A stretch of 17,567 nt of DNA, from NCBI GenBank assembly GCA_013375405.1, contig JABXJU010000079.1, forward strand, positions 1-17,567, given 5' to 3'. Made by a program: the position numbers and the translations under genes. Below, one piece after another: positions 1-7,121 of the stretch; within the stretch, counting starts at the first letter, position 1, and each line of letters starts with the position of its first letter. Below the pieces are notes generated by a model that had not been told where the DNA came from, did no database searches, and saw only the letters and a program-made list of their open reading frames with translations. The DNA is from Candidatus Helarchaeota archaeon. GTDB lineage: Archaea; Asgardarchaeota; Lokiarchaeia; Helarchaeales; HEL-GB-A.

Positions 1-494
1 TCGAATCGTGTTTGCATCTCAGATAGCCTGAGATTAAGTTCGGCAAGTTCTTTTTCTAATTCAATCCGTAAATTTGATATGCCCAATTGTTTTTCTTTAT
101 CTAATCCTTCTAGTTCTTGTAATTTTAATTCTTTTTGCTGGAGGTTTTCCTTAACTGTCTTCAGTTCAAATTGATTTATATTTACTAGATTTCCCAGACT
201 CTTGATTTTTGTTTCAGAATTGCTCCTATAATTCGAAATCATAGATGATTTTTGAAGTATTTCTGCAAATAACTCCTCATTCTTCTTTTTTAAGTTGGTC
301 CATAAGAGAAACCATGAATATATGAAATCTTGAATTACCGGATGAAGTAATGCATAATATTCGAGAATGACAGATTCAATTTCTCGATGAACTGGTCGAA
401 CCTGCTCGAAATCATATAAGGGTGGTAATTCACTGTCCAATTTTCTCTGATAATCGGTTAATTCTTCAACTTTCCATAATGATGGTTTGGACAT
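1..494 (-). CDS. Coiled-coil protein, paralogue of the upstream gene (partial, C-terminus outside window)
   Basis: The frame reads without a stop from an ATG at 494 to the window edge, giving 164 residues. The N-terminus (MSKPSLWKVEELTDYQRKLD) and the segment LHPVIQDFIYSWF (about residues 51-63) align with the 249-residue protein encoded immediately upstream, which has LHPCEQDFIYSWF. After residue 65 the sequence becomes Lys/Glu/Leu/Gln-rich and heptad-like, so a long coiled coil is likely. There is no signal peptide or membrane segment. The ATG directly follows the TAG stop of the upstream gene (TAGATG), so the two are probably translationally coupled. I recognise no family. The shared head with divergent coiled coils suggests homologous proteins that might assemble together, which is inference. 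Not detected by simple long-ORF calling because it runs off the window. Confidence 0.8.
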   Translation of the reverse strand, partial: MSKPSLWKVEELTDYQRKLDSELPPLYDFEQVRPVHREIESVILEYYALLHPVIQDFIYSWFLLWTNLKKKNEELFAEILQKSSMISNYRSNSETKIKSLGNLVNINQFELKTVKENLQQKELKLQELEGLDKEKQLGISNLRIELEKELAELNLRLSEMQTRF

Positions 495-1244
495 CTAATT
501 CCCTCCCTTAATTAATTTATTAGATGGTGTCGATTCAATAATAGATTTGATAGCTATTAATTTATCTTGAAATATCTTTAATAAGAGATTTCTTTTTCCC
601 AAATCTTGATTTTCTTTTTCTAACTGCGTAAGATGTTCTCTATTTTTCTCGATTTTTTCATTCAGTAATAATTTTTCTTCGTCTAATTCCATAACCTTTG
701 TTTTAAACTGATTCCCAATTTTAATTTGACTTACTTCAAATTTTTCTTGTTGTTTAATCATTCGATCTTCCATGTTTTTGATTCTCTCTTTCATTCTTTC
801 TTGTAACTGGTCTTCTCCCATTTGTTTATTTTGAATAGCATTTGTAAGCTCTTTTACAAACTCAACTTTTTGATTCAACGCATTTTTCGAATTCAATAAT
901 TCAGAATTGATATTACTTAATTTTTTATTTAATTCTTCAATTTTTGATGTTGATTCTTCTTGGATTGTGGTCAATTCTTTATTGATATCCTTTAATCTTA
1001 TCTGAAGATCTTTTTTCTGATCTTCTGCGGTTTGAAGTTCTATGAACCATGAATAAATGAAATCTTGTTCGCATGGATGAAGACTCTCCCAATTAGATCG
1101 AATAATTGCATCTAATGCTTGATGTTCAGGAGAATAGGGTTTTACATCATAATCTGGAGGAATCTGACTTTCCAAAACTTTATTTAAATATCCTTCCATC
1201 TCTTTAATTTGCCAAATCGTCCTTCTTTTCCGAAATATGGGCAT
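495..1244 (-). CDS. Coiled-coil protein of unknown family, first of a tandem paralogous pair
   Basis: A 249-residue hydrophilic protein. A head of about 70 residues contains IPPDYDVKPYSPEHQALD and LHPCEQDFIYSWF. A Lys/Glu/Gln/Leu-rich stretch from about residue 72 to 235 follows, without Pro or Gly for long runs, which is typical of a long parallel coiled coil. There is no signal peptide or transmembrane segment. The ATG at 1244 is preceded by an in-frame TAA two codons upstream, so it is the first possible Met. The downstream gene (494 to 1) shares the head, including a 23-nt stretch at DNA level (1045-1067 versus 310-332, one mismatch). A structural or scaffolding role is possible, but the sequence gives no direct evidence of function. 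Confidence 0.85.
   Translation of the reverse strand: MPIFRKRRTIWQIKEMEGYLNKVLESQIPPDYDVKPYSPEHQALDAIIRSNWESLHPCEQDFIYSWFIELQTAEDQKKDLQIRLKDINKELTTIQEESTSKIEELNKKLSNINSELLNSKNALNQKVEFVKELTNAIQNKQMGEDQLQERMKERIKNMEDRMIKQQEKFEVSQIKIGNQFKTKVMELDEEKLLLNEKIEKNREHLTQLEKENQDLGKRNLLLKIFQDKLIAIKSIIESTPSNKLIKGGN
501..507 (-). promoter_or_regulatory. Strong Shine-Dalgarno inside the end of the upstream gene
   Basis: GGGAGGG on the minus strand lies 6 nt before the ATG at 494. It is formed by the last sense codons (Lys-Gly-Gly-Asn) of the preceding gene. It supports the ATG at 494 as a true start and points to coupled translation of the two paralogues. Confidence 0.7.
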
Positions 1245-1294
1245 ATCCTTACATCTCTCAGTAAATTCTATTTTTAAAAATATGCTTCTCTTTT

Positions 1295-1302
1295 TTTAAA
1301 TA
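1295..1302 (-). promoter_or_regulatory. Candidate TATA box for the coiled-coil pair
   Basis: TATTTAAA on the minus strand, about 50 nt before the ATG at 1244, would give a leader of roughly 25-30 nt. An alternative AT-rich box lies at 1271-1280. Assigned on composition and spacing only. Confidence 0.35.
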
Positions 1303-1418
1303 CTTATTGGATTATGATTTGAAGTTATACAAAGGAATATATCAAGAGAATTAAGATTATTAAATGAGTGAAGATCAAAGCAATTTAAATAGACTATATT
1401 AAAACTGGTATATTTCCA

Positions 1419-3050
1419 TTAAGATTTGATTTCATCGTAAAATTTTGTCCTTTCACCTCGCATTCTAAGATAGCGCGCAGCGTAGTTGACAAATTCCTTT
1501 AAAGCAATTCTTCCCATTTTTAAATAATCATGCTTACCTTTTTGATACGCTTTTTCTTCAATTGATCGCACAATCACTCTACCGAAAAGCGCTCCTAAGT
1601 GATTCAAAACTCGACGATGAAATTGTGTTCCGAAGATATGTTCATGCATTTTTTCGCTCTGCTCGAGCATATGGTTAATGCATAATAGAAAGAGTTCTTG
1701 GGTTTTAGGCGACATTGCGGTCCAATCTGTGTAAAAATTCTTGCGCGTCTTGGATCGTAACGACCCTAAAGGCATGAAAGTGAGTGGCCAACACATGCCG
1801 GGGTATCTATTTAATTTCTTAACTAAATCTATCGTCGCCTGGATATCTTCATCAGTATCATCAAGGCCAACCATAAGAGTTCCTGCTGGATATATGTAAT
1901 TTTCACATAAAAGTTTCCATCCGTCTAACACTAATTCAGGCCATTGATCCGCTTCAAAGGGCGCTCCTTTAAATGGCATATATTTAGCCACTAACCTGAT
2001 TGAACCCGTCTCTACCCCTGCTTGAACAGAACTATAATGTGTTCTCGAAAGTTCTAATTCATCGCGTATAGCTTCAATTTGGTCTGGCGCTGCAAGGGCA
2101 CTAGCAAGACAGGCATGCGAAAGCCCAATTGTTCCAACTCCTGGTATCTTTTTAACTTCATTAACTAAATTAACTAAACCCCAATTTGGAACCCATTCGT
2201 GCTGTTTAGTCCCGTAACGAAAGACATCTTCGCTCATTAATGTAACATTCCTGGAGGCTCTAATATTTACTTTAATTTCTTTTATAACGTGTGCCTTTGG
2301 AATCCATCGAAATTGTCTCATTGAAGGATCACAAAATCTACAATGGCGATCGCATCCACGGGAAATCTCAACAAGCCCCCAGCTCACAGGATTTATAATG
2401 GTAGGAATTTCTGTTTCTTTGGGGATTTGGGGTGCTTTAACAATTTTTGGTAATTTTTCTCCTCGTAAAGCTTTTTTAATTAGCTTAGGCCCCTCAATTT
2501 CTGCATCTCCAATGAAAACACAATCGATTCCTAAATTATCTATTTCTTGAGGTAATAATTCGAATTGATTCGCCCCGGATCCTCCTACAATTATCGGTAC
2601 ATCAAATTCTTTTAATTCTTCAATTAATTCTGTGAATTTAATTAAGGAAAGGGGTGGTTTAAATTTTCCCAGGTCACCTGTCAAATTATACTCCTTATTC
2701 CCAAATAGCCCCATACTCGTGACTGAAACTGGTCCAAGTGCCAGAGGATCCATTGCAGATACTCCGAAAACCTTTGGTTCTTCCACCTTATCCAATGTAT
2801 AGGGTGAATATACGGCGCAATCTATTCCTGCATTTACTAAAATAGCTTCAATTTTCCGTAATCCATAAAAAGTATCTCTTACAATACCATTACTCTCTGA
2901 AACTTTCGAGAACATAATTTTTTCCAAGGCAATTCGGCCAATTTTTGGGATTTGTTCCCAAGGCGCGCCTGGAAAAAAACTAGGAAGGAAGAACCCGACA
3001 TCTGGTTTAGGAAACGCAGCTTTATCCGAGGTTAAAACAACATCCGTCAA
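1419..3050 (-). CDS. Radical SAM protein with B12-binding-like N-terminal domain
   Basis: A 543-residue protein. Residues 230-241 carry EISRGCDRHCRFC-DP, the CxxxCxxC [4Fe-4S] motif of radical SAM enzymes (Cys233, Cys237, Cys240). Residues about 50-200 look like a Rossmann-type cobalamin-binding domain, with IIVGGSGANQ near 153-162 and VFIGDAEIEGP at 178-188, the place where related enzymes carry an acidic strand-end motif. The DxHxxG cobalamin ligand motif is absent, so B12 binding is uncertain. ETGS at 347-350 and GTLMVGLDDTDED near 390-402 are typical late barrel motifs of COG1032-like proteins. Cytosolic. The substrate cannot be named. The ATG at 3050 has an in-frame TGA two codons upstream, which fixes the start. 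No clear operon partner. Confidence 0.9.
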   Translation of the reverse strand: MTDVVLTSDKAAFPKPDVGFFLPSFFPGAPWEQIPKIGRIALEKIMFSKVSESNGIVRDTFYGLRKIEAILVNAGIDCAVYSPYTLDKVEEPKVFGVSAMDPLALGPVSVTSMGLFGNKEYNLTGDLGKFKPPLSLIKFTELIEELKEFDVPIIVGGSGANQFELLPQEIDNLGIDCVFIGDAEIEGPKLIKKALRGEKLPKIVKAPQIPKETEIPTIINPVSWGLVEISRGCDRHCRFCDPSMRQFRWIPKAHVIKEIKVNIRASRNVTLMSEDVFRYGTKQHEWVPNWGLVNLVNEVKKIPGVGTIGLSHACLASALAAPDQIEAIRDELELSRTHYSSVQAGVETGSIRLVAKYMPFKGAPFEADQWPELVLDGWKLLCENYIYPAGTLMVGLDDTDEDIQATIDLVKKLNRYPGMCWPLTFMPLGSLRSKTRKNFYTDWTAMSPKTQELFLLCINHMLEQSEKMHEHIFGTQFHRRVLNHLGALFGRVIVRSIEEKAYQKGKHDYLKMGRIALKEFVNYAARYLRMRGERTKFYDEIKS

Positions 3051-3253
3051 ATTACAACCCTTCAGAAAATTATAACCTGAACTTTAAGTATTTTAATGAA
3101 GTCCTAATCAAAATAAAAAATTTTGTCCTTTCTAAAATTTTAAAAATATGATATTTGTATACGCGTTTTGAACGAACGAAATTCTGAACAAAGAAAAAAA
3201 TCAGTGATTCCTGCTAATTAATCTTAATTTATATGACGTAATACAATATTTTC

Positions 3254-3496
3254 CTATTTTAGGATAATTTGATTTTTAATTTTTTCCATATCATTGATTG
3301 CTTTCAAACAATCGAGCGCTACAGTTGCATACTCTAAATTTTTAGTTTCCTCGAATTTTTTACGAACGAGATCATGCACTTCTATTATACTATTTTCGAA
3401 TTCTTCAATCTCACGAAAGGTAAATCCGTTGTATGTCGATTTTAATTGCCCCTTCTTCTTGCTGGCGTGATACAATTTCCGGTTTAATGGATTCAT
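3254..3496 (-). CDS. Small hypothetical protein (80 residues)
   Basis: An ATG-started 80-codon frame with an in-frame TAA immediately before the start. The product is highly charged and helix-prone (for example EIEEFENSIIEVHDLVRKKF), with no Cys pair, signal peptide or membrane segment. There is no obvious SD and only a weak AT-rich upstream region, so support rests on the protein-like composition. No family is recognised. It lies between the radical SAM gene and the TFB gene, with about 200 bp before the former. Confidence 0.45.
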   Translation of the reverse strand: MNPLNRKLYHASKKKGQLKSTYNGFTFREIEEFENSIIEVHDLVRKKFEETKNLEYATVALDCLKAINDMEKIKNQIILK

Positions 3497-3680
3497 TTAG
3501 ATCACATACTTTTGTAGTGCTAGAAGAAGTTGTAGAAATGAATATTAACACGCACAATATCCTCATATTATGTAACATATCCTTCGTATCAAATCAATAG
3601 AGCCGTGGAATTTTCTATTATCCCCATGAATCACAATTTTTCAATAAAAATCTCGCTTTATATCCATCTTACAAGAGTTG

Positions 3681-3774
3681 AAAACTAGAGAAATTAATTC
3701 ATTATTAGAAAAAAATTTGTTTTTTGAGTACTAAATATTATGTTTATAAATCAGTTTTTATGTTTTCTAGTTTT
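3681..3774. repeat. Inverted repeat bracketing the TFB core promoter
   Basis: AAAACTAGA at 3681-3689 is the exact reverse complement of TCTAGTTTT at 3766-3774, and pairing extends three further positions inward with one G-T wobble. The arms enclose the TATA-like box at 3743-3750 and the right arm touches a second one at 3772-3780. It could be a paired binding site, but AT-rich DNA gives such matches by chance. The rest of the 324-bp gap 3497-3820 shows nothing else convincing. Confidence 0.35.
3743..3750 (+). promoter_or_regulatory. Candidate TATA box for TFB
   Basis: TTTATAAA at 3743-3750 would place transcription start near 3773 and a leader of about 48 nt. A second box, TTTATAATA at 3772-3780, would give a leader of about 15 nt. 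Either is plausible. Confidence 0.45.
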
Positions 3775-3820
3775 ATAATACACTAACATAAAAAAGGATA
3801 AAACTAACTTTTTTCTACGT

Positions 3821-4744
3821 ATGAGCAAATCGAAAAGTAAAGATTCTGCCCAAAAAAATATTTCAATTGAGGAAGAAATTGGGGACCAAGAAGGGTTACA
3901 ATGCCCTGAATGTGAATCAAAAAATCTAATCCGCGATTATGAAAGAGCAGAACTTGTATGTAGTGCTTGCGGTTTAGTAATTATGGAATCTATAATAGAT
4001 ACAAGTCGAAATGACCGACGTGCATATACTTCTGAAGAACGAAAAGCAAGAGAACATAGAGGCGCACCTTTATCACCAATGCTCTCAAATTATGGCTTAA
4101 CCACAAAAATAGATAATCAATTTAATAAATGGAATGGTAGACTAAAGCGAATAAAGCAGTGGAATGAACGTTTAACTTGGGCACAACGCAATTTATTAAT
4201 TGCCACTAATGAAATTCGGCGGTTGGGTGCACTTCTTGCACTACCTAAACAGGTTGAGGAAAATGCAGCTATTCTATATCGTAAAGTTTTCAAATTACAA
4301 TTACTAAGAGGGCGTTCAATCAACTCATTCGTACCCGCTTGTGTTTATCTGTCTTGCCGCTTGAATAAAGTTCCTAGAACTCTCAGCGAAATTTGTGCAT
4401 TCTCTAAAAGCAGATCTAAAACTATCCGCCATTCAACTCATATAATTATCCGAGAATTAAATCTTAAAATAATGGCGCTTGCTCCCTCAGAACTTGTTGC
4501 AGGTCTTATAAATAAACTGAAACTCTCTAACGACATTGAGAGAAAGACTCTTGAAATAATCCAATATGCTAAAAAAGCTAATCTGATATTAGGGAAAGAT
4601 CCAAAAGGTATAGCTGCTGCTGCAATCTACCTAGCGTGCATGGAAAATGGGGAACGAAGATCTCAAAGTATTATCTCTAAGGAAGCCGGTATAACAGAAG
4701 TCACCCTTCGAAATCGATATAAGGAGTTAAAGACACTCTTATAA
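3821..4744 (+). CDS. tfb: Transcription initiation factor B (TFB, TFIIB homologue)
   Basis: A 307-residue TFB that bridges TBP-TATA and RNA polymerase. The N-terminal zinc ribbon has CPEC and CSAC (Cys28, Cys31, Cys47, Cys50). A B-reader/linker region follows (about 62-95, RRAYTSEERKAREHRGAPLS...YGLTTKI), in which the usual GPEWRAF stretch reads RNDRRAY. Two cyclin repeats cover about 115-210 and 215-307. The second contains GKDPKGIAAAAIYLAC and the BRE-recognising helix ITEVTLRNRYKEL at 291-303, very close to canonical TFB. Length is normal. It stands as a single gene with a T-rich terminator after it. Archaea often carry several TFBs, and the changed reader sequence may mean this is not the only copy. 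Confidence 0.97.
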   Translation: MSKSKSKDSAQKNISIEEEIGDQEGLQCPECESKNLIRDYERAELVCSACGLVIMESIIDTSRNDRRAYTSEERKAREHRGAPLSPMLSNYGLTTKIDNQFNKWNGRLKRIKQWNERLTWAQRNLLIATNEIRRLGALLALPKQVEENAAILYRKVFKLQLLRGRSINSFVPACVYLSCRLNKVPRTLSEICAFSKSRSKTIRHSTHIIIRELNLKIMALAPSELVAGLINKLKLSNDIERKTLEIIQYAKKANLILGKDPKGIAAAAIYLACMENGERRSQSIISKEAGITEVTLRNRYKELKTLL

Positions 4745-4749
4745 CCTAA

Positions 4750-4765
4750 TTTTTTTTATTTTTTT
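4750..4765 (+). terminator. T-rich terminator after TFB
   Basis: A run of T interrupted by a single A starts 6 nt after the TFB stop codon, the usual form of an archaeal intrinsic terminator. Confidence 0.6.
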
Positions 4766-4838
4766 AAAGAAACGCTATCTTTTACCCTATACTCAAAAAA
4801 TAATTTTTAATTCTCATAAAAAAAAGAGATTTGGCACT

Positions 4839-4982
4839 GGTCTCCGTTGGGCTTGAACTCAATGAAATCATGGTAAATAACACAAACTTTACCAATGCAA
4901 TTAAGAACTTTCGATTTCTAAGTTGGTTTAAGTGAGAATAGAAAGCTTTTGTAATTATGAATTCCAGGGGACAACGGTGACC
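4839..4982 (+). ncRNA. Candidate structured RNA closed by an 11-bp terminal stem
   Basis: GGTCTCCGTTG at 4839-4849 pairs with CAACGGTGACC at 4972-4982 in 10 of 11 positions, GC-rich against an AT-rich background. Inside, CATGGTAAA (4869-4877) pairs with TTTACC-A-ATG (4888-4897, one bulged A) around a 10-nt loop, and TTTCTA (4915-4920) pairs with TAGAAA (4939-4944). An AT-rich box at 4801-4810 lies at roughly TATA distance upstream, and T-rich tracts follow at 4983-4986 and 4999-5018, so the plus strand is favoured. No tRNA, SRP RNA, RNase P or box C/D signature fits. Strand and even transcription are inference. Confidence 0.4.
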
Positions 4983-5319
4983 TTTTAAACCCTGTCAATT
5001 TTGTTTTTCTTTCTTCTTGAAACACAAGACTTATTGGAGGAACCACCATTAAGAACCAAAGAACCAGAGTATTATTGTTATTCCGTTCCTCTTAGATTTA
5101 ATTATTTAACCTCGGTAAATTATAGTTTTGTCGAGATTTTTTGAAATTATAGACTATTGCCCATTTACATCCAATGCCAAATCTAATTAGCTTATTAAAT
5201 CTTTAATATTAATATCTTTCGTTCTATTGAATTTCTTATGGATATTCAAAAGATTTACTATTTTTATAAATCTTGATTAGAAAATCTACCTTTCTTTAAA
5301 TCTAAAAAATTGAACTAAT
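4983..5319. other. Intergenic stretch without recognised gene
   Basis: AT-rich DNA with stops in all frames. It holds T-rich runs near 4999-5018, a short direct repeat (AAGAACCA twice near 5050-5070) and an AATATTAATAT palindrome near 5204. I see no gene, tRNA or clear operator. Confidence 0.6.
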
Positions 5320-5327
5320 TTTATAAA
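5320..5327 (+). promoter_or_regulatory. Candidate TATA box for the 398-residue protein gene
   Basis: TTTATAAA at 5320-5327 puts the expected transcription start at about 5350, almost on the TTG start codon at 5355. This implies a leaderless or nearly leaderless mRNA, and no SD is present. Confidence 0.45.
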
Positions 5328-5354
5328 GATAAAATATATAATCATAAAACAACA

Positions 5355-6551
5355 TTGAAGTTATTTCGGTGGTTTAAATTGGATTATTCGTATAATGATA
5401 TTCCTGATACTGTGCGAACAAAACAATTTTTCCCCTTAGGACGACATCTCTGGCGCATCTACAAACGACTAGGGTGGAACTATTTAGAAGCGAATATGGG
5501 CGATGCAATTAACGGAATTACTTATGATCTTATTAGGCCAAGATTAAATGAAGCGATTTTGACTGCGAAAAGTACAATAGCGGGGAAAATAGAACGACCC
5601 GACATCGTGATCGCGGATACTCTATTTCCACCAGGTGGCAGTATTCGTGCAGACCTTTCCCAAGGCGTAATGAAACTATATTACGGAGTTTCAACAGATT
5701 GTACATATATAGCAATCCGCGATGACACACAAGAAGTTTGTTTCATGTTGAATGGGCATTTGGAAGATGGAATACCAGTCGATTGGTTTTTTATTGGACC
5801 CGATGATGAATTATTAGACCGGCGTCATATAAAATTAGGTTATAAGTTAAGGGAAATTCCTAAAAAAACAAAAAATATTACTGAGATAGCATTTAGGTTA
5901 ATAGATATTATGAAGGATGTCCGAAATGAAAGAACCCCTCAATGGGCTGATTCCTCATACCAAGCTAGTGCATCTTGGGGCACAGGAGCTTGGAATCTCG
6001 GATTTGAATTCTCAAGCTATGAAGGAATTGCAGGTTTATATGATGGAATTGCCTCTAAAATGTATGGGTTAAAGGATCATTGGTTTTGTTATGTTCCTTG
6101 GCCTCCCTTAGTTCAGACTGCTATCTACTCTGGACGTGAGAAGTTCATTCTTTTCTCAGTTGGCCTTATGGCCGAAAATCGTTTATACTTTCAGCATATT
6201 GACTCTGACTTTGTAGACCATACGACAACAAATTTTCCTGAAATTTGGGACGAGGGAATTGTCCAACAATGGAAAACCATGGGAGTACCCTTTCCTATGC
6301 AAACTTTAGATTGTCAACTACCAAATTTTAAAAAATCTAAGACTATCCGAGAGGAATTATTTGATTTCAACTATCCTCCAAGCGAATGGATCACGCTTGA
6401 TAGACTCCAAATGAATATAGAAGATATTATCAAGGGTTACTTTTTTGATATTGATCATGAGACAAATTCTGAAGATATCAACGATCTTCCTTCTCTCATT
6501 ATTTCAAGAGGAATCGGACGTCATACAGAATTCATCAATCCGCCCTTTTAA
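5355..6551 (+). CDS. Conserved-looking soluble protein of unknown function (398 residues)
   Basis: A long frame starting at TTG (5355). The next Met is residue 48, and a TATA-like box 30 nt upstream supports the early start. The protein is soluble, aromatic-rich (many Trp, Tyr, Phe), with no signal peptide or transmembrane helix and no cofactor motif I can name. Notable segments are PDIVIADTLFPPGGSIRADL (about 82-101), SASWGTGAWNLGFEF near 205-219 and WFCYVPWPPLVQTAIYSGRE near 243-262. The spread of aromatic residues and alternating hydrophobic strands suggest a beta-rich fold, which is inference. The membrane protein gene 32 bp downstream on the same strand may be co-transcribed. I do not recognise the family. 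Confidence 0.8.
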   Translation: MKLFRWFKLDYSYNDIPDTVRTKQFFPLGRHLWRIYKRLGWNYLEANMGDAINGITYDLIRPRLNEAILTAKSTIAGKIERPDIVIADTLFPPGGSIRADLSQGVMKLYYGVSTDCTYIAIRDDTQEVCFMLNGHLEDGIPVDWFFIGPDDELLDRRHIKLGYKLREIPKKTKNITEIAFRLIDIMKDVRNERTPQWADSSYQASASWGTGAWNLGFEFSSYEGIAGLYDGIASKMYGLKDHWFCYVPWPPLVQTAIYSGREKFILFSVGLMAENRLYFQHIDSDFVDHTTTNFPEIWDEGIVQQWKTMGVPFPMQTLDCQLPNFKKSKTIREELFDFNYPPSEWITLDRLQMNIEDIIKGYFFDIDHETNSEDINDLPSLIISRGIGRHTEFINPPF

Positions 6552-6583
6552 AATTTAAATTTCTTATAGGAAATAATCTAATT

Positions 6584-7111
6584 GTGAAGGACAATAAACA
6601 ATTTATTCTCAATATTATAGCAGTTGGATCCTTTATCCTTTATGGAATTGGCATCTATCTATATGTAACAATATTAAATGAGGATTGGGGTAATATTGCT
6701 ATCGATTTCGCAATACAACTCGTTGGTCCTTTAGTTGGTGTAATTTTAGTCATAATTATCGGCTCTATAATTCTACTATTATCTTATTATATTCAAAAAT
6801 TAAAACATACAAACGTACTCTTATGCTGGTTCTGGATTTTCTCCTTATATCAATGTACAATTAATACTTTTTTACAAGTTTCTGGACGACCTGATGAGCC
6901 CATTAATCAATTCTTTAAGGCGGTTTTTCCTAGCTTCTGGTATCCTGCGAAAGAAATTTTCTTTTTGGCTATTTCATTGGTATTAACTTATTTTTGGGTA
7001 AAAAAAATTTCAAAAGAAGATTTCACGAAATGGGATAGCTTGTTAATAGCGTTGGCATCCCTTATCTTAGTGGGTGGGACCGTCATTTCGCAAATATTCT
7101 TAATGAATTAA
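6584..7111 (+). CDS. Small polytopic membrane protein, unknown function
   Basis: A GTG-started 175-residue protein with about five hydrophobic spans: residues 8-29, 44-72, near 80-100, 121-138 and 149-170. There are few charged residues inside the spans and no conserved catalytic or transporter motif I can recognise. An AGGA lies 12 nt before the GTG, a weak SD. It starts 32 bp after the 398-residue protein gene and probably shares its transcript. It ends 10 bp before the convergent MFS gene. Confidence 0.7.
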   Translation: MKDNKQFILNIIAVGSFILYGIGIYLYVTILNEDWGNIAIDFAIQLVGPLVGVILVIIIGSIILLLSYYIQKLKHTNVLLCWFWIFSLYQCTINTFLQVSGRPDEPINQFFKAVFPSFWYPAKEIFFLAISLVLTYFWVKKISKEDFTKWDSLLIALASLILVGGTVISQIFLMN

Positions 7112-7121
7112 ACTACATCTT

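Noticed and set aside
3497..3600. CRISPR, integron or attachment-site repeats near the small hypothetical gene.
   Set aside because: No repeated unit longer than a few bases is visible, and no integrase or Cas gene is nearby.
4117..4323. A minus-strand frame of 68 codons inside TFB.
   Set aside because: It is fully antisense to conserved TFB cyclin-repeat sequence with no promoter or SD. It is a shadow frame.
4838..4985. A tRNA on the minus strand, suggested by GAGTTCAAGCCC-AAC-GGAGACC-A with tRNA-like spacing of T-loop, acceptor and discriminator, and a distant GGTCACC.
   Set aside because: The T-stem does not pair, there is no D-arm or anticodon arm, and the acceptor has an A-A mismatch. 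Even allowing an intron, no cloverleaf forms.
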